Source: Penicillus capitatus (taxonomy: Eukaryota; Chlorophyta). Taken from it: DNA of 64,000 nucleotides. The number at the start of each line of letters is the position of its first letter. The first letter of the stretch is position 1. A program made the position numbers and the translations under genes. The notes under the pieces were generated by a model. It was not told the DNA's origin and did not search any database. It was given only the letters and a program-made list of their open reading frames with translations. The stretch covers positions 1,054,001 through 1,118,000 of the forward strand of contig OZ287701.1 of NCBI GenBank assembly GCA_965649825.1. Reading direction: 5' to 3'. Of the stretch, positions 1 through 11,500 are shown in pieces.

Positions 1-209
1 GACACCTTAGCCAAGGATGCCATTTAGAAAATGGTTTCAGTGATGCATGTTGCTCTTGGTTGTGGAGATTACGATTTCGACGACTGTGTGCTCAATTACA
101 CGACGTCTATGAGTCAAAAAGGAATTGCTTAAGTTGTTCATAAGGCAATTATTATTGGAGTGTGTGAGAAAGTGAGGATCTTAAATCAGCACCATGATTG
201 TTACGCATG

Positions 210-1181
210 TCACCAATGCTTGTTTGTCACGGTACGAGATTTGTAGGGCTCGACATTATTAAACTTGGACAGATCCATGATGCGCACATTGCCTTCGCGT
301 TTCAGCACATCCGAAAAACGCACGTCCGTCAGGCAGTCTGTCTCGCCAGTGTAGTACTTTGCGACATAGAGTGTCTGAAAAGTGTGATTATCAGTTGCCG
401 TTAAGGAAATGGAGTAGTCCATCTTCAGCAACTCTTCATCGGTGTGCGGAAAGAGAGGTGACGATTCATCGATCTTGTGCACCACATTAAACGCCGGAGC
501 CATGACTGGCGGCTCGACGACTTCCAGTGGCTGCGCTACCCAGATGTTCTCGCCTTCTTCAGTCTCCACATGTGCGAAACTGCTCAGACGAACGTCGGGA
601 GCGACGAGGAGGTTGCCTCTGGTGTTTCCCACTCGGAACATGAAATGCCGGACACCATTGCGACGCATCAGGAGACACTTCTTGCTGAAGACGAGCTTGA
701 CAGAAGGCAAACTGGCTTTGGACACGACAGCTCCCAAGAGCATGGCAGACAGTAAGATCCCGAGGAGGAATTCTGCTGTGACCAGAATGTTTGCTGCACA
801 GCTGATCGGCTGCAGATGGCCAAATCCAACGGATATGAGATGTCCCATCGATAGCCAAAATGCCTGTTCAAAAAGGGACATAGTTGGCAGGAGTTCCCCT
901 GAAAAGTGCTCATCCTCGGCGTGCAGCAATCGAATCGTCAGGACAGCGAAGAAAAGGGCAAAGCCGAAGTAGACACCCAATACCAATCCCCACAAACGCA
1001 GCCAGTCCAGTCTCAGACAACCGTACTGAAAGTCATCCGCCAGCGTGTGGCACACCCCCTGCACGCGCCACTCGTAACGCCGACCATAGAGATCTTCTCT
1101 CTTCAGCATGTTACAAGACGAACGGAGTCGCTTGAACGACTGCACGGAGTTTTGTAGTATGCGAGGCAGTGTCTGCGCCAT
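210..1181 (-). CDS. Inward-rectifier-type potassium channel (Kir-like)
   Basis: Single-exon frame of 323 aa from an ATG. Layout is that of the Kir family: cytoplasmic N-terminus, first membrane helix at about residues 62-84, pore loop with filter residues SVGFG at 117-121, second helix at about 129-153, then a ~170-aa cytoplasmic C-terminal domain with segments resembling the Kir beta-sandwich (for example RHFMFRVGNTRGNLL). Kir channels are tetramers passing K+ inward across a membrane. The filter starts with Ser, where eukaryotic Kir channels normally have Thr before I/V-G-Y/F-G, and the residues after it (HLQP) look more like prokaryotic KirBac pores. No intron is needed. It lies just outside the left edge of the segmental duplication. 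Which membrane it sits in cannot be told. Confident in family, less so in ion selectivity. Confidence 0.85.
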   Translation of the reverse strand: MAQTLPRILQNSVQSFKRLRSSCNMLKREDLYGRRYEWRVQGVCHTLADDFQYGCLRLDWLRLWGLVLGVYFGFALFFAVLTIRLLHAEDEHFSGELLPTMSLFEQAFWLSMGHLISVGFGHLQPISCAANILVTAEFLLGILLSAMLLGAVVSKASLPSVKLVFSKKCLLMRRNGVRHFMFRVGNTRGNLLVAPDVRLSSFAHVETEEGENIWVAQPLEVVEPPVMAPAFNVVHKIDESSPLFPHTDEELLKMDYSISLTATDNHTFQTLYVAKYYTGETDCLTDVRFSDVLKREGNVRIMDLSKFNNVEPYKSRTVTNKHW

Positions 1182-1832
1182 TGTGCAAACATTAGTAAGA
1201 CACGCGTCTGTTCAGTTGCGTCATGATGTGACATGTTTCGAATGACAAGACGCGGCATAAAGCGTCCTTTCTGCACCTTGTGTGTAGGAAATCTGCCTCT
1301 GTCGACTTTGTGCCGATTCCATATCGTGTAGTCTTGTGCCTTAAACGGTTTTGCTGTTGGGTGGGTATTGTCTAAAGTACTGAGGGACTGAAAGTCGTTC
1401 TCGCTGCAAACTTTGTCATCGTCGTTACCTTAAAACATAGGTGTCGCACGCGAATCATGATAGCGCGACTTGCGGAAAATTGAATGGGGGTTTTTGTGAT
1501 ACAGGATTCTGAAGGAATAGGTTCTTCGATCATAATCAAATTTATCGTTGACATCTGCGCCATGCTTTTATTCTGCCGATGTGTCCGTGGCCGGTCGGAT
1601 CGAGTGGAAACGATTCACAGCGGAAGACTTGTTTTGTTTACAGAGCAAGGTCATACAAGGTTTAGACCGTCCCTCGAATACATGCTTGGTGACTTGACAT
1701 CCCTAGGCAGATGAGTCACCACGCTGCCAGAGCCAGAGAAAAGGGCTCTTTGGTAGCCAATGCGCCCATGTGACAAGACAAGCAGCACCCAAGAGAACAT
1801 AAGCCCCTTCCCAGCAAGGCAGTCCCATCGCC
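1182..1832. other. Intergenic region upstream of the K+ channel gene
   Basis: No convincing gene seen. The left part must hold the channel promoter; no clear TATA box was identified. The last 130 bases (1702-1832) are a diverged member of a short dispersed repeat, listed separately, which abuts the start of duplication unit A. Confidence 0.5.
1702..1832 (+). repeat. Short dispersed repeat abutting duplication unit A
   Basis: About 130 bp opening with CTAGGCAGATGAGTCA and closing with AGCAAGGCAGTCCCATC. Better-preserved relatives occur at about 3091-3217 (unit A) and 28702-28828 (unit B), with the same opening and a near-identical end but a diverged middle. No terminal inverted repeats or target-site duplication were seen. 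It ends at 1832, and sequence shared with unit B begins at 1833, so it may mark an old recombination or insertion boundary. Confidence 0.55.
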
Positions 1833-1983
1833 AAGAAAATCTTGGCTACAGCGTCCACAAAATCGACACTTTTGTATCTTTGTCAATCTCAAATTAGGGG
1901 ATGGTCCTGTCGTAGGGGACAGTTGTTAGCTTCGCTGTCGTACTACTTGGACAGATGTCCCCTTCCGGGTCATATCATCATTA

Positions 1984-2942
1984 AGATGCTTGAACGCGTC
2001 CCCTGTATGAACTCTGCCTCCTCTGTAATCCCCTGTGTTGTAGCTTATTCCTAACGGATTCTATCAAGAAGGTGACATTCTTGACCACTGTCATTTGGTC
2101 GAGCGCGTTTGGCATCGGCCATTGGTTCCGCGTCGTGAATTCTTCAAAAGACCAAACGTTTTTTACACCTAATTCATCATGGAGTCTGTATTTATCGCTT
2201 CGATCGCAGCATCCCATCAGTTTTGCCTGTCGCATCGGACTGTCATCTTTCTGATCCCTCGTCACCAATGTGACATCATGCTTCCGTCCGTACCATGAGG
2301 AGTTCACACCACCAAACCATCTCCGGCGCAATAGTGGCCGTGGGAAAACTTGCAACCACCTTCCTCGACCTAGTCGGAAGCTCCTTGAAGAGCGTCTTCA
2401 TCTGTGTCTCTCGCGGAAGCCCAGATTGAGCAGCCAGAACCCTAAACTTTCGGCAAACTATGGCAACTGTTGCGCGCCCGGCCATCTCCGGCCGCTGACG
2501 ACAAGAGGCGGCGGGCTGCCTACTCTGAGTGATGCAGGTCAAGTGACGTTCGCGCAGAGGAAGTCGTGTCGTTCGCGTTCCTGGCCTCCCTACGGTCGAG
2601 GGCCTCGTATGCGTTGCTACGCATACGGCGTCCTCGGCCATATCTCCTTCCCACGTGTCGGCCTCGTCTTCCTGGACTTAGTGGCTGGTCGTTCTCAGGC
2701 GTTCCCCTACGGGATTCCTCCACGTCACGTCCCACTCCTGATGGTCCTACTTCTGCGAGATCCACAGGACGATCGTCCTGGATGGAGCTGCGCCTGGAGT
2801 CAAAGAGACCGGTGTTGTGAACCACCCGGTCAGCACCTCGCTGAAATAAATCTGTAGCGTCAGTGCTCCTGCGCTCCGCCTCCCTGAAGTGGCCGAGCGC
2901 GGCAAGGAACGGAGGGTTCTGGTATAACGGCGGATACGGCAC
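1984..2942 (-). pseudogene. Gag-like retroelement relic, unit A
   Basis: Overlapping minus-strand open frames conserved with unit B, none continuous. One contains EALDRREARN followed by a stop; another contains FRVLAAQSGLPRETQMKTLF and SRKVVASFP. Read together these resemble the helical core of a Ty3/gypsy-type Gag (retrotrans_gag family), where a similar EPLDRRE...FR.L..Q pattern occurs. The frames shift relative to each other. Relative to B, unit A has four extra bases near 2282, which break the frame that stays open in B. No protease, reverse transcriptase or integrase remains. The Gag assignment is by eye and moderate. Confidence 0.4.
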
Positions 2943-3090
2943 AGTCGCACGCGGAATATGTGGTGCTTCGTCGTCGGCCAGAGTGAACGTACGGACGTAA
3001 ACACGAACTGAGTAAATTCCTTACAAACGCAAAAGGGCAAAGCACCAACGTTTCTCCTCCTCTTATCCCGCTCAGGTGATGCGACCCTCT

Positions 3091-3217
3091 AGGCAGATGA
3101 GTCATCCCTCGCCCGGAGCCAGAGAATAAGGATCCCTCGTGGTCCGGGGTCCCCTCTGACAAGACCCGGAGTGTCCCTTGTACGCGTAGGCCCGTCGTCA
3201 GCAAGACAGTCCCATCA
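3091..3217 (+). repeat. Short dispersed repeat, copy inside unit A
   Basis: Starts CTAGGCAGATGAGTCATCCC and ends near GCAAGACAGTCCCATC; relative of the repeat at 1702-1832. The orthologous copy in unit B is at 28702-28828 and almost identical. Confidence 0.55.
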
Positions 3218-3520
3218 ACCGTTTTCCTCCCATATGCTCAGTCATCGTCATCTTACCGACACCACGCATACGCGTTACACTTAAATCTGCGCACCATGCG
3301 ACTTCGTGGTTCTTAGCGACGGGGCCGTCGTTCGGGGCACTGTCTTTGGCGTTGGATAGCGCGTCTATGCTGTGAATGTCCCATCAGATGCGATGGGATT
3401 CGAGTGAGATTTATGAGGATGTCTGTGGCAGAGCGAGAATCACAGTATAGTCAAGTGACTGTGAGATAACATAATGATGAGTCAATACACAGAACGTAGT
3501 GTAACGTCACATCATTGTAC

Positions 3521-3702
3521 TGTTATGTGTGAATGTGTTTCTTAAAAGCAAACAGACGTTTCTCGCAAAAAGATATCGAGTGTTTGAAACCCCCCTTTTT
3601 ATATGATTTCTCAGCATGACGTTATGATTGCGTCATGCTTCTTGTCATGATATCATCTTCTCCTTCAGTTCTTCCTCCTTCTTCAACTTCTTGATAGTGA
3701 CA
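3521..3702. mobile_element. 182-bp TG...CA insertion present only in unit A
   Basis: The segment runs from TGTTATGTG to GTGACA and is flanked on both sides by GTAC (3517-3520 and 3703-3706). Unit B has a single GTAC at 29131-29134 with identical flanks, so it shows the empty arrangement. TG...CA ends plus a 4-bp direct repeat suit a very short solo LTR or TRIM. The alternative is a deletion in unit B between two GTAC copies. The right part is a pyrimidine-rich run. It has no coding capacity. Confidence 0.45.
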
Positions 3703-4738
3703 GTACACAAGGTGCTTCGCGGATTCGCCGTCGTTTCACGCGTCGCGTCGTCGTTACAGTAAGGCACTGAGTTCTCATTTCCCAAGTGCGTAACAGCAAC
3801 GTTTCCCCCTTTTCTCTTTGAATCTGCAAGAACCCTTTCGCCAAAAGTTTCCTTTACGTTCAAACATAGGCAGAGGAGGTTCATCTTGAAAAATTGCCAC
3901 TTGCCCGTCTCTGGCCTGGTATTCTACCGTTTGCACTCGATATGCTCTGAGACACCAAGCATCTCAACCCCATTAAGGTCTATGTCAACCGTAATCATTA
4001 TCCTCGGCAAGTCTTCCAAGGAGTCAGTCGTTTTGCATTCGGCCGTAGGAAGGAGCTCCGTTATTTTTGGTTCCTTGAAATGGAGATGGAATGATTCCAC
4101 ATCAGTTTGTTTTTAGGCTGTCTATCAGAAAGACCGAACGGACTTGTTTCAGTAAGGATCTTCAAGAGGGGAAAAGACAGCGAAAATTCTGAATCACGAT
4201 TCTTTCTCCTTTCTTCGGCATCTCTAGCTAGCAGTTATTTCATTGGCACGCATTTCCAGCGATTGGCAACCTTGGCGAAATGCAGCCATCGCATAAGCAT
4301 CTTATATGAAACAACTCATTGACACCTGCATTCAGTCCGGCCTGGCAAGATTTTCTGTTTGGCCGAAGGTAACATTTTGTTGACGCGGCGTTAGTCTGGT
4401 AACTTTGCTGAATGTTTAGGAGTACATTGCCGTGCTTGTTTTGCGTGTTTTTTCTTTTCACTTACCCAAGTCAGCGTTTGGAATATCCACTGATGCTCTA
4501 TGTTCTGTCGTTGCCAACGTGCTGTACGTTACGACATTATCTTCGCAGATGTGTGTCTGGCCTTTTCCAAATATGAGTGAAAAGCGAAGTCCCTTTCTTG
4601 TTTTGGACAAATCTGACGTTATTGACAAGAGGATAGCAGTCATTTCAGATTTGCTGCAAACGCGTCATCACCATCGACCGACAAAGGACACAAAGATTCT
4701 TTCTCTAAACAAGAATTATTTCTCGTAATAACACTTTC
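3703..4738. other. Non-coding stretch 3' of the NACHT-HEAT gene, unit A
   Basis: Closely matches unit B 29131-30167, but no open frame shows a recognisable domain and none looks conserved as protein. Treated as intergenic or relic sequence downstream of the receptor gene. Confidence 0.4.
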
Positions 4739-5078
4739 TGTAGGATACGAACCTCTAACTGTCATCTGTGTAACCACCGGAAGCGGTGGAGCCGTCACAC
4801 AACCATCCAGGCGCGCCGACCATCGGTCGCGACGGATGTCGGCTCCCGACCTAACTTCCCCATAACGTAAGGGGTGTGGTTATGCTACCTGCACTAGGAG
4901 TTCGCAGCTGTTAGGACGTAAGGTTAGGAAGTCCATAACCACCCTGGGTATATAAGGTCGACAATTTACCTTGTAAACACTCCTATTCGTATCGCACAAA
5001 ATCTGATTGCGTTTCTGTCGTGACGTTGCGCAAAGGCTCGACTATCTTTGGAACACGTCGTTACATCGATTCCCAATA
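4739..5078 (+). mobile_element. Solo LTR, unit A insertion
   Basis: 340 bp with ends TGTAGGATACG...TTCCCAATA, flanked by the 5-bp target-site duplication CTTTC (4734-4738 and 5079-5083). Unit B has the uninterrupted site with one CTTTC near 30162-30168, so the insertion postdates the duplication. It contains a TATA-like GGGTATATAAGG about two thirds of the way along, as expected of an LTR promoter. Relatives are at 28229-28566, 62597-62930 and 63294-63620, sharing the GTAACCACC block, the GGGTAT(A/T)TAA block and the GATCCC(G/A)A(T/C)A end. Confidence 0.85.
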
Positions 5079-5533
5079 CTTTCCCTTCGCGATATGACAC
5101 GAATGTGGCAACCTTTCAATTGCTTCGTCCGCAGCACTGTAAAATGTCGAGAATCTTGCCAATTTGTGAAACATTCCTCAACGGCAAAGAACTCTCCTCT
5201 TACAACTCTAGCCCGTTTTTTAGCCACTTTCATCGATACCCATACATACTTGAGTGACATGGGTTGTACTTTAATGCACTTAATAAAGCGCCTAAATCAC
5301 ATATCCACCAAATGAAAGCACACACTAGACGAGCCAGAACATCTGGTTATCATATGTGGAAGATAAGACGCCCAAAGACAAGTAAATCTTCTTCAACAGA
5401 CCGGAACATTGAGGAAGTCGTTTTCTCCATCATCGAAACACTTGTGACGGAAAATGCGCAAAAAACATATAAGTGGTGACGTGTCTCGATCGCTCGAGTT
5501 CTGTGAACGTTTATTCTGAAAGTGCCCTTTCAT

Positions 5534-8500
5534 TCATTCTTTCGTCACAAGGTTCTCCAACAAGCCCGGAAACTTCTCTTCAAAACCTTTCTTCAAATAC
5601 TCAAGTTGCTTGTCGAGAGCTTTCCCTTCCCAGCTCCCAATCTCATGCGATGATAATGCATGCAACACGAAGGGAACTTTCTTATCTTTTGTAGGAAGAG
5701 CCAGTGTGAACGAATTTTGAACAAAGATGAGCAAGAGGTTGCTCTTTAAGGCAGAGATACTTGATTTATGAATCCAATCAAGTCTTGATTCGCTTGGTGT
5801 TGTTTCTGGAGTTTGCTGACTGGAAAAGAGTTCGCTGCCACGCAGTTTCTGAATCATCGGAATATGATCGCCCACGAGGGTAAGAGCCGTCTTAACGACT
5901 CCCCTGAGAGCCTTCAACGCATTCGAATGCACATCGCTGTGTTTTTCGATGGATCCTCTATCGAGCATTGGCATAAATTTACCGACAAGATGCGCAGCTG
6001 CCTCCAGGGCCTGAAACGCTGCCGAACACACATCGCGGTGTTCGTCGATGCACCCTCTTTCGAGCATCGGCATAAATTCATCCACAAGTTGCGGTGCTGC
6101 CTCGATGACCAAGCCGAGGGTCTCTATTGCTGTCAGACGCACGAAAAAATCTTCGTCGCTTTGAACTTTCTCGATAATCGGCAAGAGGATATTCGAGAGG
6201 TGTGGCGTTGCCCCGATGACCTTGCCGACGACCTCGGATGTGGTCGAACGCACGAAATATACTTCGTCGGTACACCCTCCATAAAAAAGCATAAGCAATT
6301 TGCCTGCGAGGTCTGGCGCCGCGTTCACGACATCGGATACAGCCTCTATTGCTTTTTGACGCACGAAGAAGTTTTTGTCGGTGCATCCTGCCTCCAACAA
6401 CGAGAATAGTTTGCTCAGGATGTCCGATGAGTCAGCGACGACACTTCCAATCGCCGTGACCGCTGCATGACGCACGTGCCAGTCTGCGTCGTCGCACCCT
6501 TCAGCCAACGTCAGCAAAGCCTCGCCGGCGTGTTGAGGGGCCGCCGCGACGACACTTCCGATCGCCGTCACAGTTGCTTTACGCACGGCCGAGTCTTTGT
6601 CGCCACACAACTTAGACAACGTCGGCAGAGACCCGCCGGCGTGTTGAGGGGCCGCCGCGAAGACACGTTCAATCGCCGTCACGGCTGATATGCGCACGTC
6701 CGAGTTTCGGTCGCCGCACAATATAGACAACGTCGGCAGAGACCCGCTGGCGTGTTGAGGGGCCGCCGCGACGACACTTCCAATTGCCGTCACAGCTGAT
6801 ATGCGCACGTCCGAGTTTCGGTCGCCGCACAACATAGACAACATCGGCAGAGACCCGCCGGCGTGTTGAGGGGCCGCCGCGACGACACTTCCGATCGCCG
6901 TCACAGTTGCTTTACGCACGGCCGAGTCTTTGTCGCCACACAACTTAGCCAGCGTCGGCAGGACCTCGCCAGCTTGTTGAGGCGCCGCTTCGACAACACT
7001 TTCGATCGCCGTCACAGTTGCTTTACGCACGTCCGAGTCTTTGTCGCCATACAACTTAGCTAGCTTCAGCAGAGCATCGCTGGCGTGTCGAGGCGCCGCC
7101 GCAACGGCTCTTTCAATAGCCGTCATCGCTGCTTGACTTACGTACGGGCTTTCGCCCAAGTACAACATAGCCAACGTCGGCAAAGCCACGCCGGCGTGTT
7201 TAGGCGACGCCGCGACAACACTTCCGATCGCCGTCGCCGCTGATATGCGAACGTCCGAGTTTCCGTCGTTGCACAATATAGACAACGTCGACAGAGACCA
7301 GCCGGCGTGTTGAGGTGCCGCCGCGACGACACTTCCGATCGCCGTCGCCGCTGATATGCGAACGTCCGAGTTTCCGTCGTCGCGCAACTTAGACAACGTC
7401 GGCAGGACCTCGCTGGCCTGTAGAGGTGCCGCCGCGACGACAATTCCGATCGCCGTCGCCGCTGATATGCGAACGTCCGACTTTCTGTCGCCGCACAACA
7501 TAGACAACGTCGGCAGGACCTCGCTGGCGTGTTGAGGCGCCGCCGCAACGACACTTCCAATGGCCGTCACCGCTGTATGACGCACGTGCCAGTCTGCGTC
7601 ACGGCACCCTTTAACCAGCGTCGGCAGGACCTCGCCGGCGTATTTAGGCGACGCCGCAGCGACACTTCCAATCGCTGTCATCGATGCTTGACCCACAAAC
7701 CATTCCTTGTCGCCACACCATTTAGCCAGCGTCAGTAGAGCATCGCCAGCGTATTTAGGCGCAACCGCGGCCACACTGCCAATCGCTGTCACCGCTGCTT
7801 GACACACGTTTGAATCTCTGTCGCCGCACCCCTTAGCCAGCGTCGGAAGGACCTCCTCGGCATATTGAGGTGCCGCCGTAGCGACACTTCCAATCGCCGT
7901 TATCGCTCCTCGACGCACGTGCAAGTCTGTGTCGTCGCACCCTTCAGCCAGCGTCAGCAAAGCCTCGCCGGCGTGTTGAGGCGCCGCCGCGACGACACTT
8001 CCAATAGCTGTTGTTGCGTCTCGACGTACAAACCTGTTTTCGCCGCCGCACCCTTCAGCCAGCGTCAGTAGAGCATCTCTGGCGTGTTGAGGCGCCGCCG
8101 CAACGGCTCTTTCAATCGCCGTCATCGCTGCTTGTCGTTCATACGGGCTTTCGCTCAAGCACATCATAGCCAACGTCAGCAGAGCCTCGCCGGCGTGTTT
8201 AGACGACGCCACAGCGACACTGCCAATAGCCGTCGCCGCTGATATGCGAACGTCCGAGTTTCCGTCGCCGCACAACATAGACAATGTCGGCAGGACCTCG
8301 CTGGCGTGTTGAGGCGCCGCCGCAACGACACTTCCAATCGCCGTGGCCGCTGTATGACGCACGTGCCAGTCTGTATCGTCGCACCCTTCAGCCAGCGTCA
8401 GCAGAGCATCGCCGGCGTGTTGAGGCGCCGCCGCAACGACGTTTCCAAGTGCGATCATCGCTGCTTTACGCACGTCCGACTTTCCATCGCCGCACAACAT

Positions 8501-11500
8501 AGACAACGTCGGCAGGACCTCGCTGGCGTGTTGAGGCGCCGCCGCAACGACACTTCCAATCGCCGTGACCGCTGCATGACGCATGTGCCAGTCTGCGTCG
8601 TCGCACCCTTCAGCCAACGTCAGCAAAGCCTCGCCGGCGTGTTGAGGGGCCGCCGCGACGACACTTCCGATCGCCGTCACAGTTGCTTTACGCACGTCCG
8701 AGTCTTCGTCGCCACACAACTTAGCCAACGTCGGCAAAGCCTCGCCGGCGTGTTTAGGCGCCGCTGCGACAACACTTCCAATCGCCGTCAAAGCTACTTG
8801 ACGCATGTCTGGGCTTTTGTCGTTGAACCACTTAGTCGATCTTGGCGGAGTCCCGTAGGCGTGATGATATGCCGCCAGACCGATCCTTCCGATAGCCGTT
8901 GTCGCCGCTTGACGCACGTGCCAGTCTGTGTCATCCTGCTTTTCAGCCAGCGTGGGCAAAGCGTCGCAGGCGTGTTGAGGCGCCGCCGCAACGACGTTTC
9001 CAAGTGCGATCATCGCTGCTTTACGCACGTCCGACTTTCCATCGCCGCACAACGTAGACAACGTCGGCAGGACCTCGCTGGCGTGTTGAGGCGCCGCCGT
9101 AACGACACTTCCAATCGCCGTGACCGCTGCATGACGCATGTGCCAGTCTGCGTCGTCGCACCCTTCAGCCAACGTCAGCAAAGCCTCGCCGGCGTGTTGA
9201 GGGGCCGCCGCGACGACACTTCCGATCGCCGTCACAGTTGCTTTACGCACGTCCGAGTCTTCGTCGCCACACAACTTAGCCAACGTCGGCAAAGCCTCGC
9301 CGGCGTGTTTAGGCGCCGCTGCGACAACACTTCCAATCGCCGTCAAAGCTACTTGACGCATGTCTGGGCTTTTGTCGTTGAACCACTTAGCCAACTTCGG
9401 CAAAGCCTCGCTGGCGTGTTGAGGGGCCGCCGCGACGACACTTCCGATCGCCGTCACAGTTGCTTTACGCACGTCCGAGTCTTCGTCGCCACACAACTTA
9501 GCCAACGTCGGCAAAGCCTCGCCGGCGTGTTTAGGCGCCGCTGCGACAACACTTCCAATCGCCGTCAAAGCTACTTGACGCATGTCTGGGCTTTTGTCGT
9601 TGAACCACTTAGCCAACTTCGGCAAAGCCTCGCTGGCGTGTTGAGGGGCCGCCGCGACGACACTTCCGATCGCCGTCACAGTTGCTTTACGCACGTCCGA
9701 GTCTTCGTCGCCACACAACTTAGCCAACGTCGGCAAAGCCTCGCCGGCGTGTTTAGGCGCCGCTGCGACAACACTTCCAATCGCCGTCAAAGCTACTTGA
9801 CGCATGTCTGGGCTTTTGTCGTTGAACCACTTAGCCAACTTCGGCAAAGCCTCGCTGGCGTGTTGAGGGGCCGCCGCGACGACACTTCCGATCGCCGTCA
9901 CAGTTGCTTTACGCACGGCCGAGTCTTTGTCGCCACACAACTTAGCCAACGTCGGCAAAGCCTCGCCGGCGTGTTGAGGGGCCGATACGACGACACTTCC
10001 AATTGTCAATACCGCTGTTTTACGCACGTCCGAGTCTTCGTCGCCACACAACTTAGCCAACGTCGGCAAAGCCTCGCCGGCGTGTTTAGGCGCCGCCTCG
10101 ACGACACTTCCGAGTGCGGTCGTTGCCGCTTGACGCACGTACCGGTCTCCGTGGCCGCACATCTTAACCATCGTGGGCAGAACCTCGCTGGCTTGTTGGG
10201 GCAATTGTTCTGCGATGAAACCTGACCTTTCTATGCTCTGCTTTTTAGTGCGCCGACCGTCCGGTTTTTCCACTTTTTGCAATACGAATTGAATTATCAT
10301 TTCACTTTGCTTCAGATGATGGTTTGTGAGCTGTAAGACATCTGCGATCTTCGCCATTTCTTCACGTGTTAAGTCATGCACAGAAGTCAGCGTCTTCTTT
10401 GCTTCTTCGATGGTGTTATTGAGAACTTGAGGTAATTCTTCCAAAATGTGAGGCAGTTGTTGTAACTCTTGGACAACGATTTTACGAATCGGAAGATCGT
10501 CTATAGTGCGCTCGAGCAGTTGACGGGCACTTTTTACGAGTTTGACAACTTCTCTGGCCTTCAAAAGTTCTTTCAAATCGTCCTCATCAGTTCCTTCCAG
10601 TGTTGCCTCGAGTACTCGCATCCTAAGGAAAAAGTGCTGTATCCCCAGAACTTCGATGGGTGCTTTGTCGACAAGCGAAAGCATCTCTTGCATTGCAGTC
10701 TTGCTTCTCCCTTGTGCTAAGGCGTGCATAGCGAAGGAAAGTGTCAGTGCGTGCTCTCGATTGTATTTTTCTTGTCGAATGAAGTCCATCACTCTCTCTT
10801 TGTCCGATCCTTTTGTTCTTAGGGTTTTTGCAATATATCTTGCGGCAAAGTATTGCTGAAACGATTCGTGAGGGAACTGATATTTTTGGCACTCTGACAC
10901 GGGCAAGAGGAGTCCGCTCTCTTTGAATGTTCGAGTTGCATTCTTTGACGTTGCATGGCTGTCGACATAGCTTTCGTGGATGAGAACTGCTTTATGGCGA
11001 AGCGATTCAAAGGCGATTCTTTCCAGAGTCTGAAAGAGTTCCGCTTTCTGAATGTTTTCTCTGGTTGGCTTTCCTTCAAACTTTTTCCAGACAAAGTTCG
11101 TTATGTCGTTGTATATCTGGAACATGCTCGCTCTCTTTCTTCGTTCTTCCGTTGTGGTTCCGTGCTTTTTCGACAAGGAACAGAGAACGCTTGCCGTCGC
11201 TGGAATGTGCGCCACCTCCCATAAAGCATCAGAGTCTTCGATGAAGCGGATAAGCCTCGGAGCCTCGTCTCCGGACAACTCGTTCTTTATATAATCTCGC
11301 AATTGTTGGTCGTCGAATCCGAGACACTCCACTTGAATGTCGACGCGTTTTTCCACTCCTCTCGTGTTGTACGGACGAAAAAGAAACAGCACTTTGCAGG
11401 AGCGCTCCCAAATGGTGGATAAGAGGTCTATCGCATGGTCACTCGCCTCATCCAATCCATCAACCATGACCAGTGTTGAAGGGTCGTCGAGATCAAGTTC

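Noticed and set aside
8306-10225. 639-codon plus-strand open frame (and several shorter ones) opposite the HEAT array
   Set aside because: Arg-rich repetitive shadow of the 111-bp repeats; the minus strand encodes well-formed HEAT repeats, and the shadow's composition follows from them.
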